The translations under genes and the position numbers were made by a program. Below are positions 10,761 through 20,759 of a stretch of DNA of 64,000 bases, piece by piece. The number at the start of each line of letters is the position of its first letter. The stretch's first letter is position 1. Below the pieces are notes generated by a model. It made no database searches. It was not told the DNA's origin and saw nothing but the letters and a program-made list of their open reading frames with translations. The stretch spans positions 1,981 to 65,980 of the forward strand of contig NZ_CP046192.1 of assembly GCF_012568645.1 (NCBI RefSeq). The letters run 5' to 3'. This stretch comes from Enterobacteriaceae endosymbiont of Donacia simplex (GTDB lineage: Bacteria > Pseudomonadota > Gammaproteobacteria > Enterobacterales > Enterobacteriaceae).

Positions 10761-12167
10761 ATGAAAATAATAACTAGATTTGCACCCAGTCCAACTGGTT
10801 ATCTACATATAGGAAATATTCGTACTGCTTTGTATTCATGGTTATTTGCAAGAAAAAATAAAGGTAAATTTATATTGCGAATTGAAAATACTGATTTTAA
10901 AAGATCAAAAACAATTTTTATTAAAAATATTATTGATACTTTACAATGGTTAAATATTGATTGGGACGAAGGACCTTATTTACAAAGTGAAAGAATAAAT
11001 AGATATAATAGTATTATTAGTAAAATGTTACATAATAAAAAAGCTTATAAATGCTATTGTTCTAAACAAGAATTAGAAAAAAATAAAAAAAAACAAATAA
11101 TGCATGGTGAAAAAATCAAATATAATGGTAATTGTCGTAATAATAAATTAATAAATAATAAAAAATTACCTTATACAATAAGATTACGTATACCTAAAAA
11201 TAAACATATTACATTTATAGATACAATTAGAGGTAAAATAAAATTTAATAATAATGAATTAGATGATTTTATAATTCAAAGAACAGATGGAATTCCTACT
11301 TATAATTTTTGTGTAGTAATAGATGATTGGGATATGAAAATTACGAATATAATTAGAGGGGAAGAACATATAAATAATACTCCTAAACAAATACATATTA
11401 TTAATGCTATTGGAGCAAATATTCCTATATACACCCATGTATCTATAATTACAGATAAATCAGGAAAAAAAATTTCTAAAAGAGATAATAATTTTGATAT
11501 TTTAAAATATAAGAAAAATGGTTATTTAGCAATTACTTTATTAAATTATATTTTACGTTTAGGATGGTCTTATGGAAATAAAGAAATTTTTTCACAGGAA
11601 GAAATGAAAAAATTATTTAATTTAAAAAATTTAAATAAATCATCTAGTATTTTTGATATAAACAAATTAAATTGGTTAAATAAACATTATTTAAGTAAAT
11701 TATCAAAAGATGATATGATTAATTATTTAAAAAAAATTTGTATTACAAATAATATTAATGTTAATAATGGACCTAAACTAAAAGATTTATATAAAATTTT
11801 TCATAAAAGATGTAATTCAATAAATGAAATAAATAATCTATTTTTTATTTTTTATAAAAATCCAGACTATAAAAATATTATTTTAATTAAAAATTATCTA
11901 AATATAAAAACTAAAAAAATTTTAAAAACATTTAAAAAAAAATTAGTTAATATTAACATATGGTCTATAGAAAGTATAAATAATGTTTTAAAAAAAATAA
12001 TATTTATATTAAATATATCTCTTAAAGAAGTAGCTATGACTTTACGCGTAGCTATTACTGGATTAAAGAATAGCCCCCCTATTAATTATATAATTTATTT
12101 AATGGGTAAAAAAAAAATTGTATTTCATATTAAAAATGCAATAAATTTTATTAAATTTAATATATAA
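10761..12167 (+). CDS. gltX: Glutamyl-tRNA synthetase
   Basis: This class I synthetase charges tRNA-Glu. It has 468 residues (E. coli 471). The HIGH-type signature PSPTGYLHIGN is at 9-19 and the KISKR signature at 237-241. The zinc-site cysteines of the E. coli type remain as Cys98, Cys100 and Cys125. The C-terminal anticodon-binding helical domain is present but diverged, rich in Asn, Ile and Lys. It is divergent from tRNA-Val/tRNA-Lys, the same neighbourhood as in E. coli. No glutaminyl-tRNA synthetase lies in the window. Confidence 0.97.
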   Translation: MKIITRFAPSPTGYLHIGNIRTALYSWLFARKNKGKFILRIENTDFKRSKTIFIKNIIDTLQWLNIDWDEGPYLQSERINRYNSIISKMLHNKKAYKCYCSKQELEKNKKKQIMHGEKIKYNGNCRNNKLINNKKLPYTIRLRIPKNKHITFIDTIRGKIKFNNNELDDFIIQRTDGIPTYNFCVVIDDWDMKITNIIRGEEHINNTPKQIHIINAIGANIPIYTHVSIITDKSGKKISKRDNNFDILKYKKNGYLAITLLNYILRLGWSYGNKEIFSQEEMKKLFNLKNLNKSSSIFDINKLNWLNKHYLSKLSKDDMINYLKKICITNNINVNNGPKLKDLYKIFHKRCNSINEINNLFFIFYKNPDYKNIILIKNYLNIKTKKILKTFKKKLVNINIWSIESINNVLKKIIFILNISLKEVAMTLRVAITGLKNSPPINYIIYLMGKKKIVFHIKNAINFIKFNI

Positions 12168-12229
12168 TAGGGATATAAAACTATAATTTATAGTATATAA
12201 TAATTAATATTTTTTCCCTATTATTTATA

Positions 12230-12550
12230 TTAATTTCTTAATCTAGGTGTTATTAATTGTTTTTTTATTGCATCTGCTAATTCATCTAATGATGAATTTT
12301 CTGGATGTTCGTTTTCTAATGGTTCTCCTGATAATTGTGCTTCTGCTAAATATGTATGTATTGGTTGTCCATTATCATCTTCCATTACTACATGGTACCA
12401 TGGTTTACTACGTAATGTTATACTTTCTGCAACTTCATCAATTTTAGGATCACTTAAAGAATATTCAGGATCAACATCAACTATAACTCCTAAAAAACCT
12501 AATAATTTATGTCTTACTTGTTGACCAATACCAAATTTACTGGTAATCAT
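12230..12550 (-). CDS. hspQ: Heat shock protein HspQ
   Basis: HspQ is a small cytoplasmic heat-shock protein that in enterobacteria acts as a specificity enhancer for Lon protease and binds hemimethylated origin DNA. It has 106 residues (E. coli 105). The sequence is very close to E. coli: [19 protein letters not shown] near the start, [19 protein letters not shown] in the middle, and the C terminus [11 protein letters not shown]. Such conservation is unusual beside its neighbours. The Shine-Dalgarno AAGGAT precedes the ATG on the minus strand. The heat-shock sigma factor RpoH is encoded at 18723, so sigma-32 control is plausible, but no clear sigma-32 promoter was found. Confidence 0.95.
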   Translation of the reverse strand: MITSKFGIGQQVRHKLLGFLGVIVDVDPEYSLSDPKIDEVAESITLRSKPWYHVVMEDDNGQPIHTYLAEAQLSGEPLENEHPENSSLDELADAIKKQLITPRLRN

Positions 12551-12760
12551 TATTAAGATCCTTTCTAAGAAATATTACAGTTCTCTATAATTAATTATAT
12601 AATAAACTTCTCTTAAGTTAAATATTAATTTGTACTAAAATATAAAATTATATTAATTTTATATTAAAATATAATTTTTTATATATAAAATATATAAATA
12701 AAAAATTTTCTATTTTAATTTTAATATTTCAAAATTTTATTTTAAAAGAGTGATTAATAT

Positions 12761-13840
12761 ATGATAAGACCAATCTATGCTATTATTAATACTAATGCTG
12801 TAAAAAATAATTTTAAAATAATTAAAAATATTGCATATAAATCTAAAATTTGGTCCGTGTTAAAAGCAGATGCTTATGGACATGGTATTAAAAATATTTT
12901 TCCTATTATTAAAAATGATACTGATGGTTTTGCCGTTTTAACATTAGATGAAGCTATAATTTTAAGAGAAAATGGTTATAATAAACCTATTCTTTTATTA
13001 GAAGGTTTTTTTAATAAAGAAGAATTATCTTTAATTTATAAATATTTTCTAACTATTACTTTACATAATAAATGGCAACTTAATAAATTAATTAAATATA
13101 AAGCAAAATATCCTATTAACATATATATTAAAATTAATAGTGGAATGAATAGATTAGGATTTTCAGTAAAAGATATTACACAAATAATTAATATTATTAA
13201 AAATCAAATTAATATTTGTAAAATTACTTTAATGACACATTTTTCTGATGCATCAAAAAATTCTAATTTTATAAAAAAACAAATAAATAATATAAAAAAA
13301 AATATTCATAATTATTATAATTTTTCATGTTCATTTGCTAATTCGGCAGCAATACTATGGCATTCATATAGTCATTATAATTGGATTAGAACTGGAATTA
13401 TTTTATATGGAGCATCGCCAACTGGTAATTGGAAGGATATTTCTAAAAAAAATATAAAACCTGTTATGACATTAAAAAGTAAAATAATATCTATACAAAA
13501 AATCTCCCAAGGAGAGACAATAGGATATAATTGCAAATATTATACAAATAAAAAACATAGAATAGGTATTATTGCATGTGGATATGCAGATGGTTATCCG
13601 AGGAATATTAATAATAAAACATATGTTTTAGTAAAAGGTATTAAAACATTAATATTAGGAAATGTATCTATGGATATGATTGCAGTAGATTTAACAAATA
13701 TTCCAGCAGCAAAAATAGGTAGTTCAGTAGAATTATGGGGAGAAAATATTAAAATAGACGATATTGCTAAATCTTCTGGTACTATTGGCTATGAATTAAT
13801 GTGTTCTGTTTCTAAAAGAGTACCTAGAATTTTAAAATAA
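12761..13840 (+). CDS. alr: Alanine racemase
   Basis: Alanine racemase converts L- to D-alanine with pyridoxal phosphate, for the peptide of peptidoglycan. It has 359 residues (E. coli 359). The PLP lysine lies in VLKADAYGHG (Lys35), the conserved MNRLGF is at 129-134, and the second catalytic residue is Tyr256 in GETIGYNCKYY. GNVSMDMIAVDLT near 304-316 contributes to the active site of the partner subunit. A GAGTGA-like ribosome site precedes the ATG. Its presence alongside murB and mreBCD supports a real peptidoglycan wall. In E. coli alr is adjacent to dnaB, but here they are 17 kb apart. Confidence 0.97.
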   Translation: MIRPIYAIINTNAVKNNFKIIKNIAYKSKIWSVLKADAYGHGIKNIFPIIKNDTDGFAVLTLDEAIILRENGYNKPILLLEGFFNKEELSLIYKYFLTITLHNKWQLNKLIKYKAKYPINIYIKINSGMNRLGFSVKDITQIINIIKNQINICKITLMTHFSDASKNSNFIKKQINNIKKNIHNYYNFSCSFANSAAILWHSYSHYNWIRTGIILYGASPTGNWKDISKKNIKPVMTLKSKIISIQKISQGETIGYNCKYYTNKKHRIGIIACGYADGYPRNINNKTYVLVKGIKTLILGNVSMDMIAVDLTNIPAAKIGSSVELWGENIKIDDIAKSSGTIGYELMCSVSKRVPRILK

Positions 13841-13892
13841 TTTTTTTATAATTTTAAAAATTAAAATATAAATAAAATAATAAATTTTACAA

Positions 13893-15521
13893 TTACTTAT
13901 CTATTATTTTATGTAAATCTTTTATATTTATTCTAAAAAATAATGGTTTAAATTTATTAATTTTTCTATTAATTAAAGGAAATATAATATTATTAATACA
14001 TAATTTATATTTTAAAAATAACTCTGTATTTTTAGATAAAATAGGCATAATTGGTTTCATATATATCATTATTACACGAAACATATTAATACCCATAGAA
14101 CAAATATTTTGAACTTGATTTTTTTTCAAATTATCTTTAATTAATATCCATGGTTTATATTTATCAATATAATAATTAGCTATATCTGATAAAACTATTA
14201 TTTGTTTAATAACATGACTAAATTTACATTCTATAAAATATTTATGAATAATTTCTGATTTTTTAACAAATTTTAAATAAAAAGACATATCAATATTTTT
14301 AGATAAATTATCATCAAAATAATTATTAATAAAATAAGCATTTCTTGATGCTAAATTAACAATCTTATTAACAATATCTCCATTGATTTTATACGCAAAA
14401 TCAGAAAAATTAAAATCAATATCATTGATATCAGATGATAATTTAGAAGCATAATAATAACGTAAACTATCAGAATCTAAAACATCCAACCATTTTTTTG
14501 CAGTAATAAAATTACCTTTAGATTTAGACATTTTATATCCATTTAATGTTACATGACCATGAACAAATAATTTAGTAGGTTTTCTAAAATTACTTCCTTC
14601 TAACATTGCTGGCCAAAATAAACTATGAAAATAAATAATATCTTTTCCAATAAAATGATATAATTCTGTATTAGAAGTTTTTTTCCACCACTCATAAAAA
14701 TTTAACTGTTTATTATCACATAAATTTTTAAAAGTACTTATATAACCTATTGGAGCATCTAACCATACATAAAAATATTTATTAATAGTTTTAGGTATTT
14801 TAAAACCAAAATATGGACCATCTCTAGTAATATCCCATTTTTTTAAACCTAAAATAAACCATTCTTGTACTTTATTTTTTATTTTTTCATTTAAAACACC
14901 AGAATTAATCCAATTTTTCAAGAAATTAAAAAATTGAGGTAAATCAAAAAAAAAATGTTCAGAGTTAAATAATATAGGAGTTTTGTTAGATAAAATAGAA
15001 ATTGGATTAATTAAATTAATAGATGAATATGTTGTACCACAATTCTCACAGTGATCACCATATTGATTTATAGAAAAACAATTAGGACATGTTCCCTTTA
15101 CAAATCTATCAGGTAAAAACATATTATAAATAGAATCATATAATTGCTGAATAATTTTTTTTTTAATAAATTTTCCTTTTTTTAAACGATTAAAAATTAA
15201 TTTAGAAAAAAAAAAATTTTCATTACTATGTGTAGTATAGTAATTATCGTAACTAATGTTAAACTGTTTTAAGTCAGTAATATGTTCATTATATATTTTA
15301 TTAATCATATTTTCTGGACTTATTTTTAATTTTAAAGATTTTAACATGACAGGAGTACCATGTGCATCATCAGCACAAATAAAATATATTTTATTTCCAT
15401 GCATACGATGATACCTAACCCAAATATCTGCTTGTATATGTTCTAACATGTGTCCTAAATGAATACTACCATTAGAATAAGGTAAGGCACAAGTAACTAA
15501 CATCTTTTTTTTTAATAACAT
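13893..15521 (-). CDS. metG: Methionyl-tRNA synthetase
   Basis: This enzyme charges initiator and elongator tRNA-Met. The class I signature HLGH is at 21-24 within YSNGSIHLGHMLEHIQADIW, and the KMSKS motif lies near 330 (GYKMSKSKGNF). The zinc knuckle CPNCFSINQYGDHCENCGTT lies near 145-164. It has 542 residues against 677 in E. coli. The missing part is the C-terminal dimerisation and tRNA-binding domain, so a monomeric enzyme comparable to the active truncated E. coli fragment is expected. It is convergent with alr. Confidence 0.97.
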   Translation of the reverse strand: MLLKKKMLVTCALPYSNGSIHLGHMLEHIQADIWVRYHRMHGNKIYFICADDAHGTPVMLKSLKLKISPENMINKIYNEHITDLKQFNISYDNYYTTHSNENFFFSKLIFNRLKKGKFIKKKIIQQLYDSIYNMFLPDRFVKGTCPNCFSINQYGDHCENCGTTYSSINLINPISILSNKTPILFNSEHFFFDLPQFFNFLKNWINSGVLNEKIKNKVQEWFILGLKKWDITRDGPYFGFKIPKTINKYFYVWLDAPIGYISTFKNLCDNKQLNFYEWWKKTSNTELYHFIGKDIIYFHSLFWPAMLEGSNFRKPTKLFVHGHVTLNGYKMSKSKGNFITAKKWLDVLDSDSLRYYYASKLSSDINDIDFNFSDFAYKINGDIVNKIVNLASRNAYFINNYFDDNLSKNIDMSFYLKFVKKSEIIHKYFIECKFSHVIKQIIVLSDIANYYIDKYKPWILIKDNLKKNQVQNICSMGINMFRVIMIYMKPIMPILSKNTELFLKYKLCINNIIFPLINRKINKFKPLFFRINIKDLHKIIDK

Positions 15522-15587
15522 AATATTTTATTATCTTTATATAATTAAATAAAAAACTAAAAATTTAATTAATATTTTAAAAATATA

Positions 15588-16109
15588 TTAATAGAAAAAT
15601 TTTATTATAATATTATTACAAATAGGATACAATAAATACAAAGAAAATATTAAATATAAATAACAAAAAATATCTTCCTTAAGAAATTTTTTTGTAATAA
15701 GTGGTAATTTAAATTTTTTTTTATAAGGCCATAATAATGGAACACCAGATGGTGTTAATATATCTGCAATAATATGACTACAATAACCTATAATTAAACC
15801 TAATTTAACATCAAACACACAATTTAATTTTAAATGAATAGAAAAAATTATATAACTTAAACTTAAAACTGATAATAAACTATGTGTAAATCCTCTATGA
15901 CCAAATATTTTGTTAATTAAATATGATAAAATTTTAATTTTACGTCCTAAAATAGATTGAGGATTATCAATATCAGGTAATAAACATGTAATAATAGAAA
16001 CAGGAATAATACGCCACCAATCATCGTGATACATAAGATTAGAAAATACAAAATGTTGTATTAAAATACTACTAGCTATTGTAAATATTATATGTCCTTT
16101 AACTGTCAT
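15588..16109 (-). CDS. ydjM: YdjM-family inner membrane protein (metal-dependent hydrolase-like)
   Basis: This is a 173-residue polytopic membrane protein of the YdjM/DUF457 family, whose biochemical function is unknown. The N terminus MTVKGHIIFTIASSIL, CLLPDIDNPQS (about 40-50), FGHRGFTHSLLSVL (about 68-81), and GYCSHIIADILTPSGVPLLWP (about 108-128) follow E. coli YdjM closely. These include the His and Asp residues thought to bind metal. About four membrane segments are visible. E. coli YdjM is LexA-controlled, but no LexA box is seen here. It lies 20 bp downstream of rnb on the same strand. Keeping an uncharacterised gene in such a reduced genome suggests a real role. Confidence 0.9.
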   Translation of the reverse strand: MTVKGHIIFTIASSILIQHFVFSNLMYHDDWWRIIPVSIITCLLPDIDNPQSILGRKIKILSYLINKIFGHRGFTHSLLSVLSLSYIIFSIHLKLNCVFDVKLGLIIGYCSHIIADILTPSGVPLLWPYKKKFKLPLITKKFLKEDIFCYLYLIFSLYLLYPICNNIIIKFFY

Positions 16110-16129
16110 ATATACTTACCTAATATAAA

Positions 16130-18073
16130 TTAAATGATTTTAGCAATAATACCACTAATACTTACTTCTTTTATAATAACCTTTATTTTATCAGTAATTT
16201 TAAAAAATAATTTATTTTTATTAAAAATAACTCCTTTTTCTTGATTAATACTAATATTATCTATATTATTACACAAAAATTTTTTAGGAACAAAAGCATA
16301 AGCACCATTTTTAATTAATCTTATTTTTATACCATAATAAAATATATCAATTATCTCAGATATAAAAATTTTACTACGAATAGATATATTTTTAAAGTAT
16401 TGTAAATATAAAAAATTAGATAAATCATTTTTTGCTTTTTTATGTAAATAACGTTTTTTATTCATATTAATAAATATATCATTAAAAGGTTTTTCTATAT
16501 TATATTTTTTATTTATAACTGATTTAATTAATCTATGATTAATCATATCTCCAAATTTACGGATAGGAGATGTCCAAGTAGCATATCTTTTTAATCCTAA
16601 AGAAAAATGAGGACCTGGTTTTATATTAAATAACGTAATTAATTGATATTTCTTTATTCTATTTAAAATAAAAGACGCATTTAACTTATATAATTTATTA
16701 TATATTTTTTTATAACCTTTTAAAGTCATCAAAAATAATTTATCATATTTAATATTATATTCATTTAATAATTCCATTATTTTATTTATTTTATTTATAT
16801 TAAAACCATAATATATATTATATATTCCAAAACCTAATTTTTTATATAATATTTCGGATGCACATATATTTGCTGTAATCATTGCAGTTTCAATTATTTT
16901 ATGTGCTATTCTTTTTTTTTCTATTATTACATCTATTATATGTCCTTTATCACCAAAAATAAATTTATAATTGGTATTATTAAAATATACAATATTTTGA
17001 TTATTCCATTTTTTACGGTATAAATAAAATTTATATAAAAAAATAATTTGTTGTTTTATTTTATCATTATCAGGTTTCCAATTACCTATTTTTTCTAACC
17101 AATTAGAAACATCATGATAATTTAATTTTGCATTTGATTTTATCCAACCTGTAAAAAAAATTATTTTTTTAGATAAAACACCATTTTTATGAATTATCAT
17201 TTTACAAATTAAAACAGGTCTTTTTTTATTAGGATTTAAAGAACAAAAATTTTCTGACAAAATTTTTGGTAATAAAGGAATTGTTAATCCTGGTAAATAA
17301 TTAGTAAACATTCTTTTTGAAGCTATTTGATCTATTTCATTATCTTTTTTAATATAAGCAGTAGGATCTGCAATAGCCACATAAATTAATAATCTATCTT
17401 CAGATATTTGTTCTATATATAATGCATCATCTATATCCTTAGTATCTTTATTATCTATTGTAATAAAACATAATTTAGTTAAATCTTTTCTATATATATT
17501 ATTATCTAGAAGTTTTATTTCTTTACATAAATTATTACTAGGAGAATTAATTGAAAGATTATATTTTAATAAAATAGTCCACCATGGAATTAAATATTTA
17601 TTATCTTCATTTAATAATTCCGTTATTTCAGCTATGAACATATCATTTCCCCTTTTTAAGGGATGTTGAATAATTTTTGCAATTACTTTATCTCCATTTT
17701 TAATAATATTTTTTATATTTTTTTTTATATTACATTTTATTATATTTTTATATAAAATTTTTTTTTCTGGAATTATATAAATAATATCATTTTTTTTTTT
17801 AATTATTCCTTCAAAAACATTAATATTAGATTCTAGTAATTTAATTGGAATAACTCGTAATTTACCATTATCATCATTTTTTATATTAGCTAAAATATAA
17901 TCTCCTTCCATTATATATTTTAAATAAATACAAGATATATAATATATATATTTTTGATCTGTTTCTAAAATTCCTGTTTTTTGATTTAAAATTTTAACAA
18001 AACCTTTAATAGGAGGTAAATGTTTTGTAAATTTTTTTTTGAGTTTTAAAAGTAAAAAATTATTATAAAGCAT
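16130..18073 (-). CDS. rnb: Exoribonuclease II
   Basis: RNase II is a 3'-to-5' single-strand exoribonuclease for mRNA decay. It has 647 residues (E. coli 644). Cold-shock-type RNA-binding domains occupy the N-terminal part. The catalytic RNB domain begins with TIDNKDTKDIDDALYIE, carrying the metal-binding Asp207, Asp213, Asp215 and Asp216 in the spacing of E. coli Asp201, 207, 209 and 210. Further family blocks are YVAIADPTAYI (about 230), FTNYLPGLTIPLLP and KRYATWTSPIRKFGDMINHRL (about 510-530), and an S1 domain follows. It is the upstream partner of ydjM and follows ssb across a short repeat-bearing gap. Confidence 0.96.
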   Translation of the reverse strand: MLYNNFLLLKLKKKFTKHLPPIKGFVKILNQKTGILETDQKYIYYISCIYLKYIMEGDYILANIKNDDNGKLRVIPIKLLESNINVFEGIIKKKNDIIYIIPEKKILYKNIIKCNIKKNIKNIIKNGDKVIAKIIQHPLKRGNDMFIAEITELLNEDNKYLIPWWTILLKYNLSINSPSNNLCKEIKLLDNNIYRKDLTKLCFITIDNKDTKDIDDALYIEQISEDRLLIYVAIADPTAYIKKDNEIDQIASKRMFTNYLPGLTIPLLPKILSENFCSLNPNKKRPVLICKMIIHKNGVLSKKIIFFTGWIKSNAKLNYHDVSNWLEKIGNWKPDNDKIKQQIIFLYKFYLYRKKWNNQNIVYFNNTNYKFIFGDKGHIIDVIIEKKRIAHKIIETAMITANICASEILYKKLGFGIYNIYYGFNINKINKIMELLNEYNIKYDKLFLMTLKGYKKIYNKLYKLNASFILNRIKKYQLITLFNIKPGPHFSLGLKRYATWTSPIRKFGDMINHRLIKSVINKKYNIEKPFNDIFINMNKKRYLHKKAKNDLSNFLYLQYFKNISIRSKIFISEIIDIFYYGIKIRLIKNGAYAFVPKKFLCNNIDNISINQEKGVIFNKNKLFFKITDKIKVIIKEVSISGIIAKII

Positions 18074-18086
18074 AATATTAATTATT

Positions 18087-18117
18087 AATTATTTTTTTTA
18101 ATTATTTTTTTTAATTA
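18087..18117. repeat. 13-bp tandem repeat in the ssb-rnb gap
   Basis: AATTA followed by eight T is repeated twice in perfect 13-base periods and ends with a third AATTA, filling most of the 44-base spacer between ssb and rnb. It is probably produced by slippage; no function is evident. Confidence 0.7.
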
Positions 18118-18636
18118 TTAAAATGGTATATCATCTTCAAAATCAAGAATATTTTCATTTTTATTAATAGATGATTCATCATCATTATTTTTCTCTATAT
18201 TATTATCCATATTAATTTTCTTCTTCCAATTATTTTTAATTTCTTTAGAATTTTTTTCTTTATTTAATAAATTATTATCTTGTTGACGTAAATTATTTAA
18301 CATTTGCATAGTACCTCCTACACTTACAATTATTTCAGTTATATAATTATCTTGACCATTTTTATTTTGCCATTTTCTAGTTTGTAAATAACCTTCAATA
18401 TATACTTGAGATCCTTTTTTTAAATATTCATTAGAAATTTCTGCTAATTTTCCAAAAATTACAATACGATGCCATTCAGTTTTTTCTTTATTTTCTCCAG
18501 TATTTTTATCTTTCCAATTATTTGAAGTAGCAACTATAATATTTACAACAGGATTGCCATTAGGCATATAACGTATTTCAGGATCTTTACCTAAAAAACC
18601 AATAATAATTACTTTATTAATACCTCTACTAGCCAT
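18118..18636 (-). CDS. ssb: Single-stranded DNA-binding protein
   Basis: SSB coats single-stranded DNA as a tetramer and recruits replication and repair proteins. It has 172 residues (E. coli 178). The OB-fold is well conserved: [20 protein letters not shown] at the start, [17 protein letters not shown] and [15 protein letters not shown] in the middle, and [16 protein letters not shown] near 72-87. The linker is Asn/Lys-rich where E. coli has Gly/Pro/Gln. The acidic C-terminal tip DFEDDIPF, which docks partner proteins, is retained exactly. Confidence 0.98.
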   Translation of the reverse strand: MASRGINKVIIIGFLGKDPEIRYMPNGNPVVNIIVATSNNWKDKNTGENKEKTEWHRIVIFGKLAEISNEYLKKGSQVYIEGYLQTRKWQNKNGQDNYITEIIVSVGGTMQMLNNLRQQDNNLLNKEKNSKEIKNNWKKKINMDNNIEKNNDDESSINKNENILDFEDDIPF

Positions 18637-18722
18637 TTTAATCCTTTTTATAATTAAATTTAATATATTTTTAAAATTATTAATTAAATTATTATTACAT
18701 AAAAATGTTAAAAAAATATAAA

Positions 18723-19613
18723 TTATATTAAAAATAAATTTCCAATAATAAAACGTAACTTTTTCATTGCATTTTTTTCTAATTGTCTTATACGTTCTGC
18801 AGATATACCATAATAATTTGCTAATTCTTGTAATGTAGTTTTTTCTTTATTTTTATTTAACCATCTTAAAGTAATAATATTACGACTACGATAATCTAAT
18901 TTTAACATAGCTTTATATAGTTTATTTGAAATAAATTTACTCCAATTATCTTTTTCAATTATATTTGCAAAATTAGAATTATGATCTTTAAGAAAGATAT
19001 TAGAATTATCTTTTTTATTCTTAAAATCATCTTTAATATTATTATTATTATCATTACTCATGTCTTGAGCTGACATACGTGATTCCATTTCACAAACATC
19101 TTTTACAGATACTCCTAATTCTTTAGCAACCATTTTAATTTCATCTTGATTAAACCAACCTAATCTTTGTTTTGCTTTTCGTAAATTAAAAAATAATTTT
19201 CTTTGTGCTTTAGTAGTAGCAACTTTTACTATTCTCCAATTACGTAAAACGTATTCATGTATTTCTGCTTTAATCCAATGAATAGCAAAAGATACTAATC
19301 GTACCCCAATTTCTGGATTAAATCTACGTACAGCCTTCATTAAACCTATATTACCTTCTTGAATAAGATCTGCTTGTTGTAATCCATATCCTGAATAATA
19401 TTTAGCTACATGTATTACAAATCTTAGATGTGATAAAATTAATTTTTTTGCAGCTTCTAAATCTCCTTTATAATATAATTTTTTTGATAAATCTTGTTCT
19501 TCATCAGAAGTTAATATTGGATAATTATTTGTAGCATATATATAAGAATCTAGTGTACCTATAGGTACAATAATAGAAGATCTTAAGTTAGAGGTAAATA
19601 TATTTTTATACAT
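18723..19613 (-). CDS. rpoH: RNA polymerase heat-shock sigma factor RpoH (sigma-32)
   Basis: Sigma-32 directs RNA polymerase to heat-shock promoters. The ATG at 19613 was chosen because GGAGGAA lies just upstream, giving 296 residues (E. coli 284). A TTG four codons earlier opens the frame but overlaps that ribosome site. Region 2 ([25 protein letters not shown]-like [18 protein letters not shown]) is near-identical to E. coli. The RpoH box [16 protein letters not shown] is intact, and region 4.2 ends [21 protein letters not shown] low-complexity Asn/Asp/Lys insert of about 25 residues sits between regions 3 and 4. ftsX and ftsE, which separate rpoH from ftsY in E. coli, are gone. Confidence 0.97.
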   Translation of the reverse strand: MYKNIFTSNLRSSIIVPIGTLDSYIYATNNYPILTSDEEQDLSKKLYYKGDLEAAKKLILSHLRFVIHVAKYYSGYGLQQADLIQEGNIGLMKAVRRFNPEIGVRLVSFAIHWIKAEIHEYVLRNWRIVKVATTKAQRKLFFNLRKAKQRLGWFNQDEIKMVAKELGVSVKDVCEMESRMSAQDMSNDNNNNIKDDFKNKKDNSNIFLKDHNSNFANIIEKDNWSKFISNKLYKAMLKLDYRSRNIITLRWLNKNKEKTTLQELANYYGISAERIRQLEKNAMKKLRFIIGNLFLI

Positions 19614-19685
19614 TAATTCCTCCAAAAATAAAAAATTATTAATACATTGGTAATTAATTTAAAAAATAATATTAATAAAGATTAA

Positions 19686-20636
19686 TTAATAATCTATAAA
19701 AATTGCATTAATAAAATCTTTTGCATTAAATAAATGTAAATCTGTTATTTTTTCTCCACAACCTATAAATCTTATTGGAATATTAAATTCATTTGCTAAT
19801 GAAAAAATAATTCCACCTTTTGCTGTTCCGTCTACTTTAGTTAAAGTAATACCAGTTACTCCAATATGATTATGAAATGTTTTTAATTGATTAATAGAAT
19901 TCTGTCCAATAGTTGCATCTAAAATTAACATAATTTCATCAACAACCATATTATTATTTTTTTTTATTACACGTACAATTTTTTTTAATTCTTCCATAAG
20001 AAAGATATTATTATGTAATCTTCCTGATGTATCAGCAATTAAAATATCTATTTGTTTTTTTTTAGCTTGTAAAATTGCATCAAAAATAACGGCTGAACTC
20101 TCTTTTTTTTTAGAATTATATATAAAACAACTATTACTTTTTTTACTCCAGGAAAATAATTGTTCATGTGCACCTGCTCTAAAAGTATCTCCAGAAGCTA
20201 ACATTACAGATTTCTTTTTTTTATAAAAATAATATGCTAATTTTCCTATTGTAGTTGTTTTACCTACTCCGTTAACACCTATTATTAATATTATAAATGG
20301 TTTTTTTATATTTTTATTAATTACTAGAGGAGTTTCTACTGATAATAAAATATTTAACAATTCTATTTTTAAATATTTATATAATTGAGAAGAATCTTCT
20401 AATTTATTTAATTGTATATATTTTTTTATTGAATTAATAATTTTTTTTGTAGTATGTATACCTATATCAGAAATAATTAATTTTTCCTGTAATTTATCAA
20501 ATAATTTTTTGTCAATAGTATTTGTTTTTTTAAAAATTTTAATAATTTTTTTACTAATATTTTTACTTGTTTTAATTAATTTTCTTTTCAAATAACTAAA
20601 AAAACTTATTTTTTTTTCATTTTTTTTATTTATCAT
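19686..20636 (-). CDS. ftsY: Signal recognition particle receptor FtsY
   Basis: FtsY is the membrane-associated GTPase that receives SRP-ribosome complexes for co-translational insertion. It has 316 residues versus 497 in E. coli. The acidic N-terminal A domain is absent, leaving a short Lys-rich stretch and the NG core. The P-loop GVNGVGKTTT is at 120-129, followed by the DTFRAGAHEQL motif, DTSGRLHNN (about 202-210), TKVDGTAKGG and the C-terminal GCGEKITDLHLF. The gene order rpoH, ftsY, rsmD, tusA follows the E. coli 77-minute region with losses. Confidence 0.97.
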   Translation of the reverse strand: MINKKNEKKISFFSYLKRKLIKTSKNISKKIIKIFKKTNTIDKKLFDKLQEKLIISDIGIHTTKKIINSIKKYIQLNKLEDSSQLYKYLKIELLNILLSVETPLVINKNIKKPFIILIIGVNGVGKTTTIGKLAYYFYKKKKSVMLASGDTFRAGAHEQLFSWSKKSNSCFIYNSKKKESSAVIFDAILQAKKKQIDILIADTSGRLHNNIFLMEELKKIVRVIKKNNNMVVDEIMLILDATIGQNSINQLKTFHNHIGVTGITLTKVDGTAKGGIIFSLANEFNIPIRFIGCGEKITDLHLFNAKDFINAIFIDY

Positions 20637-20759
20637 TTTTTTACAAATTTTTAAATTATCTAGTAATAAAATTACTTGATATAATTAAATAATTATTTAA
20701 ATAATATATCAAAAATACTTTTAAAGTAATTATTATTACTAAGTTATTTTACATAAATT

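Noticed and set aside
12247..12447. A 66-codon Leu/Val-rich open frame opposite hspQ
   Set aside because: It is fully antisense to the very well conserved hspQ and is best explained as its shadow.
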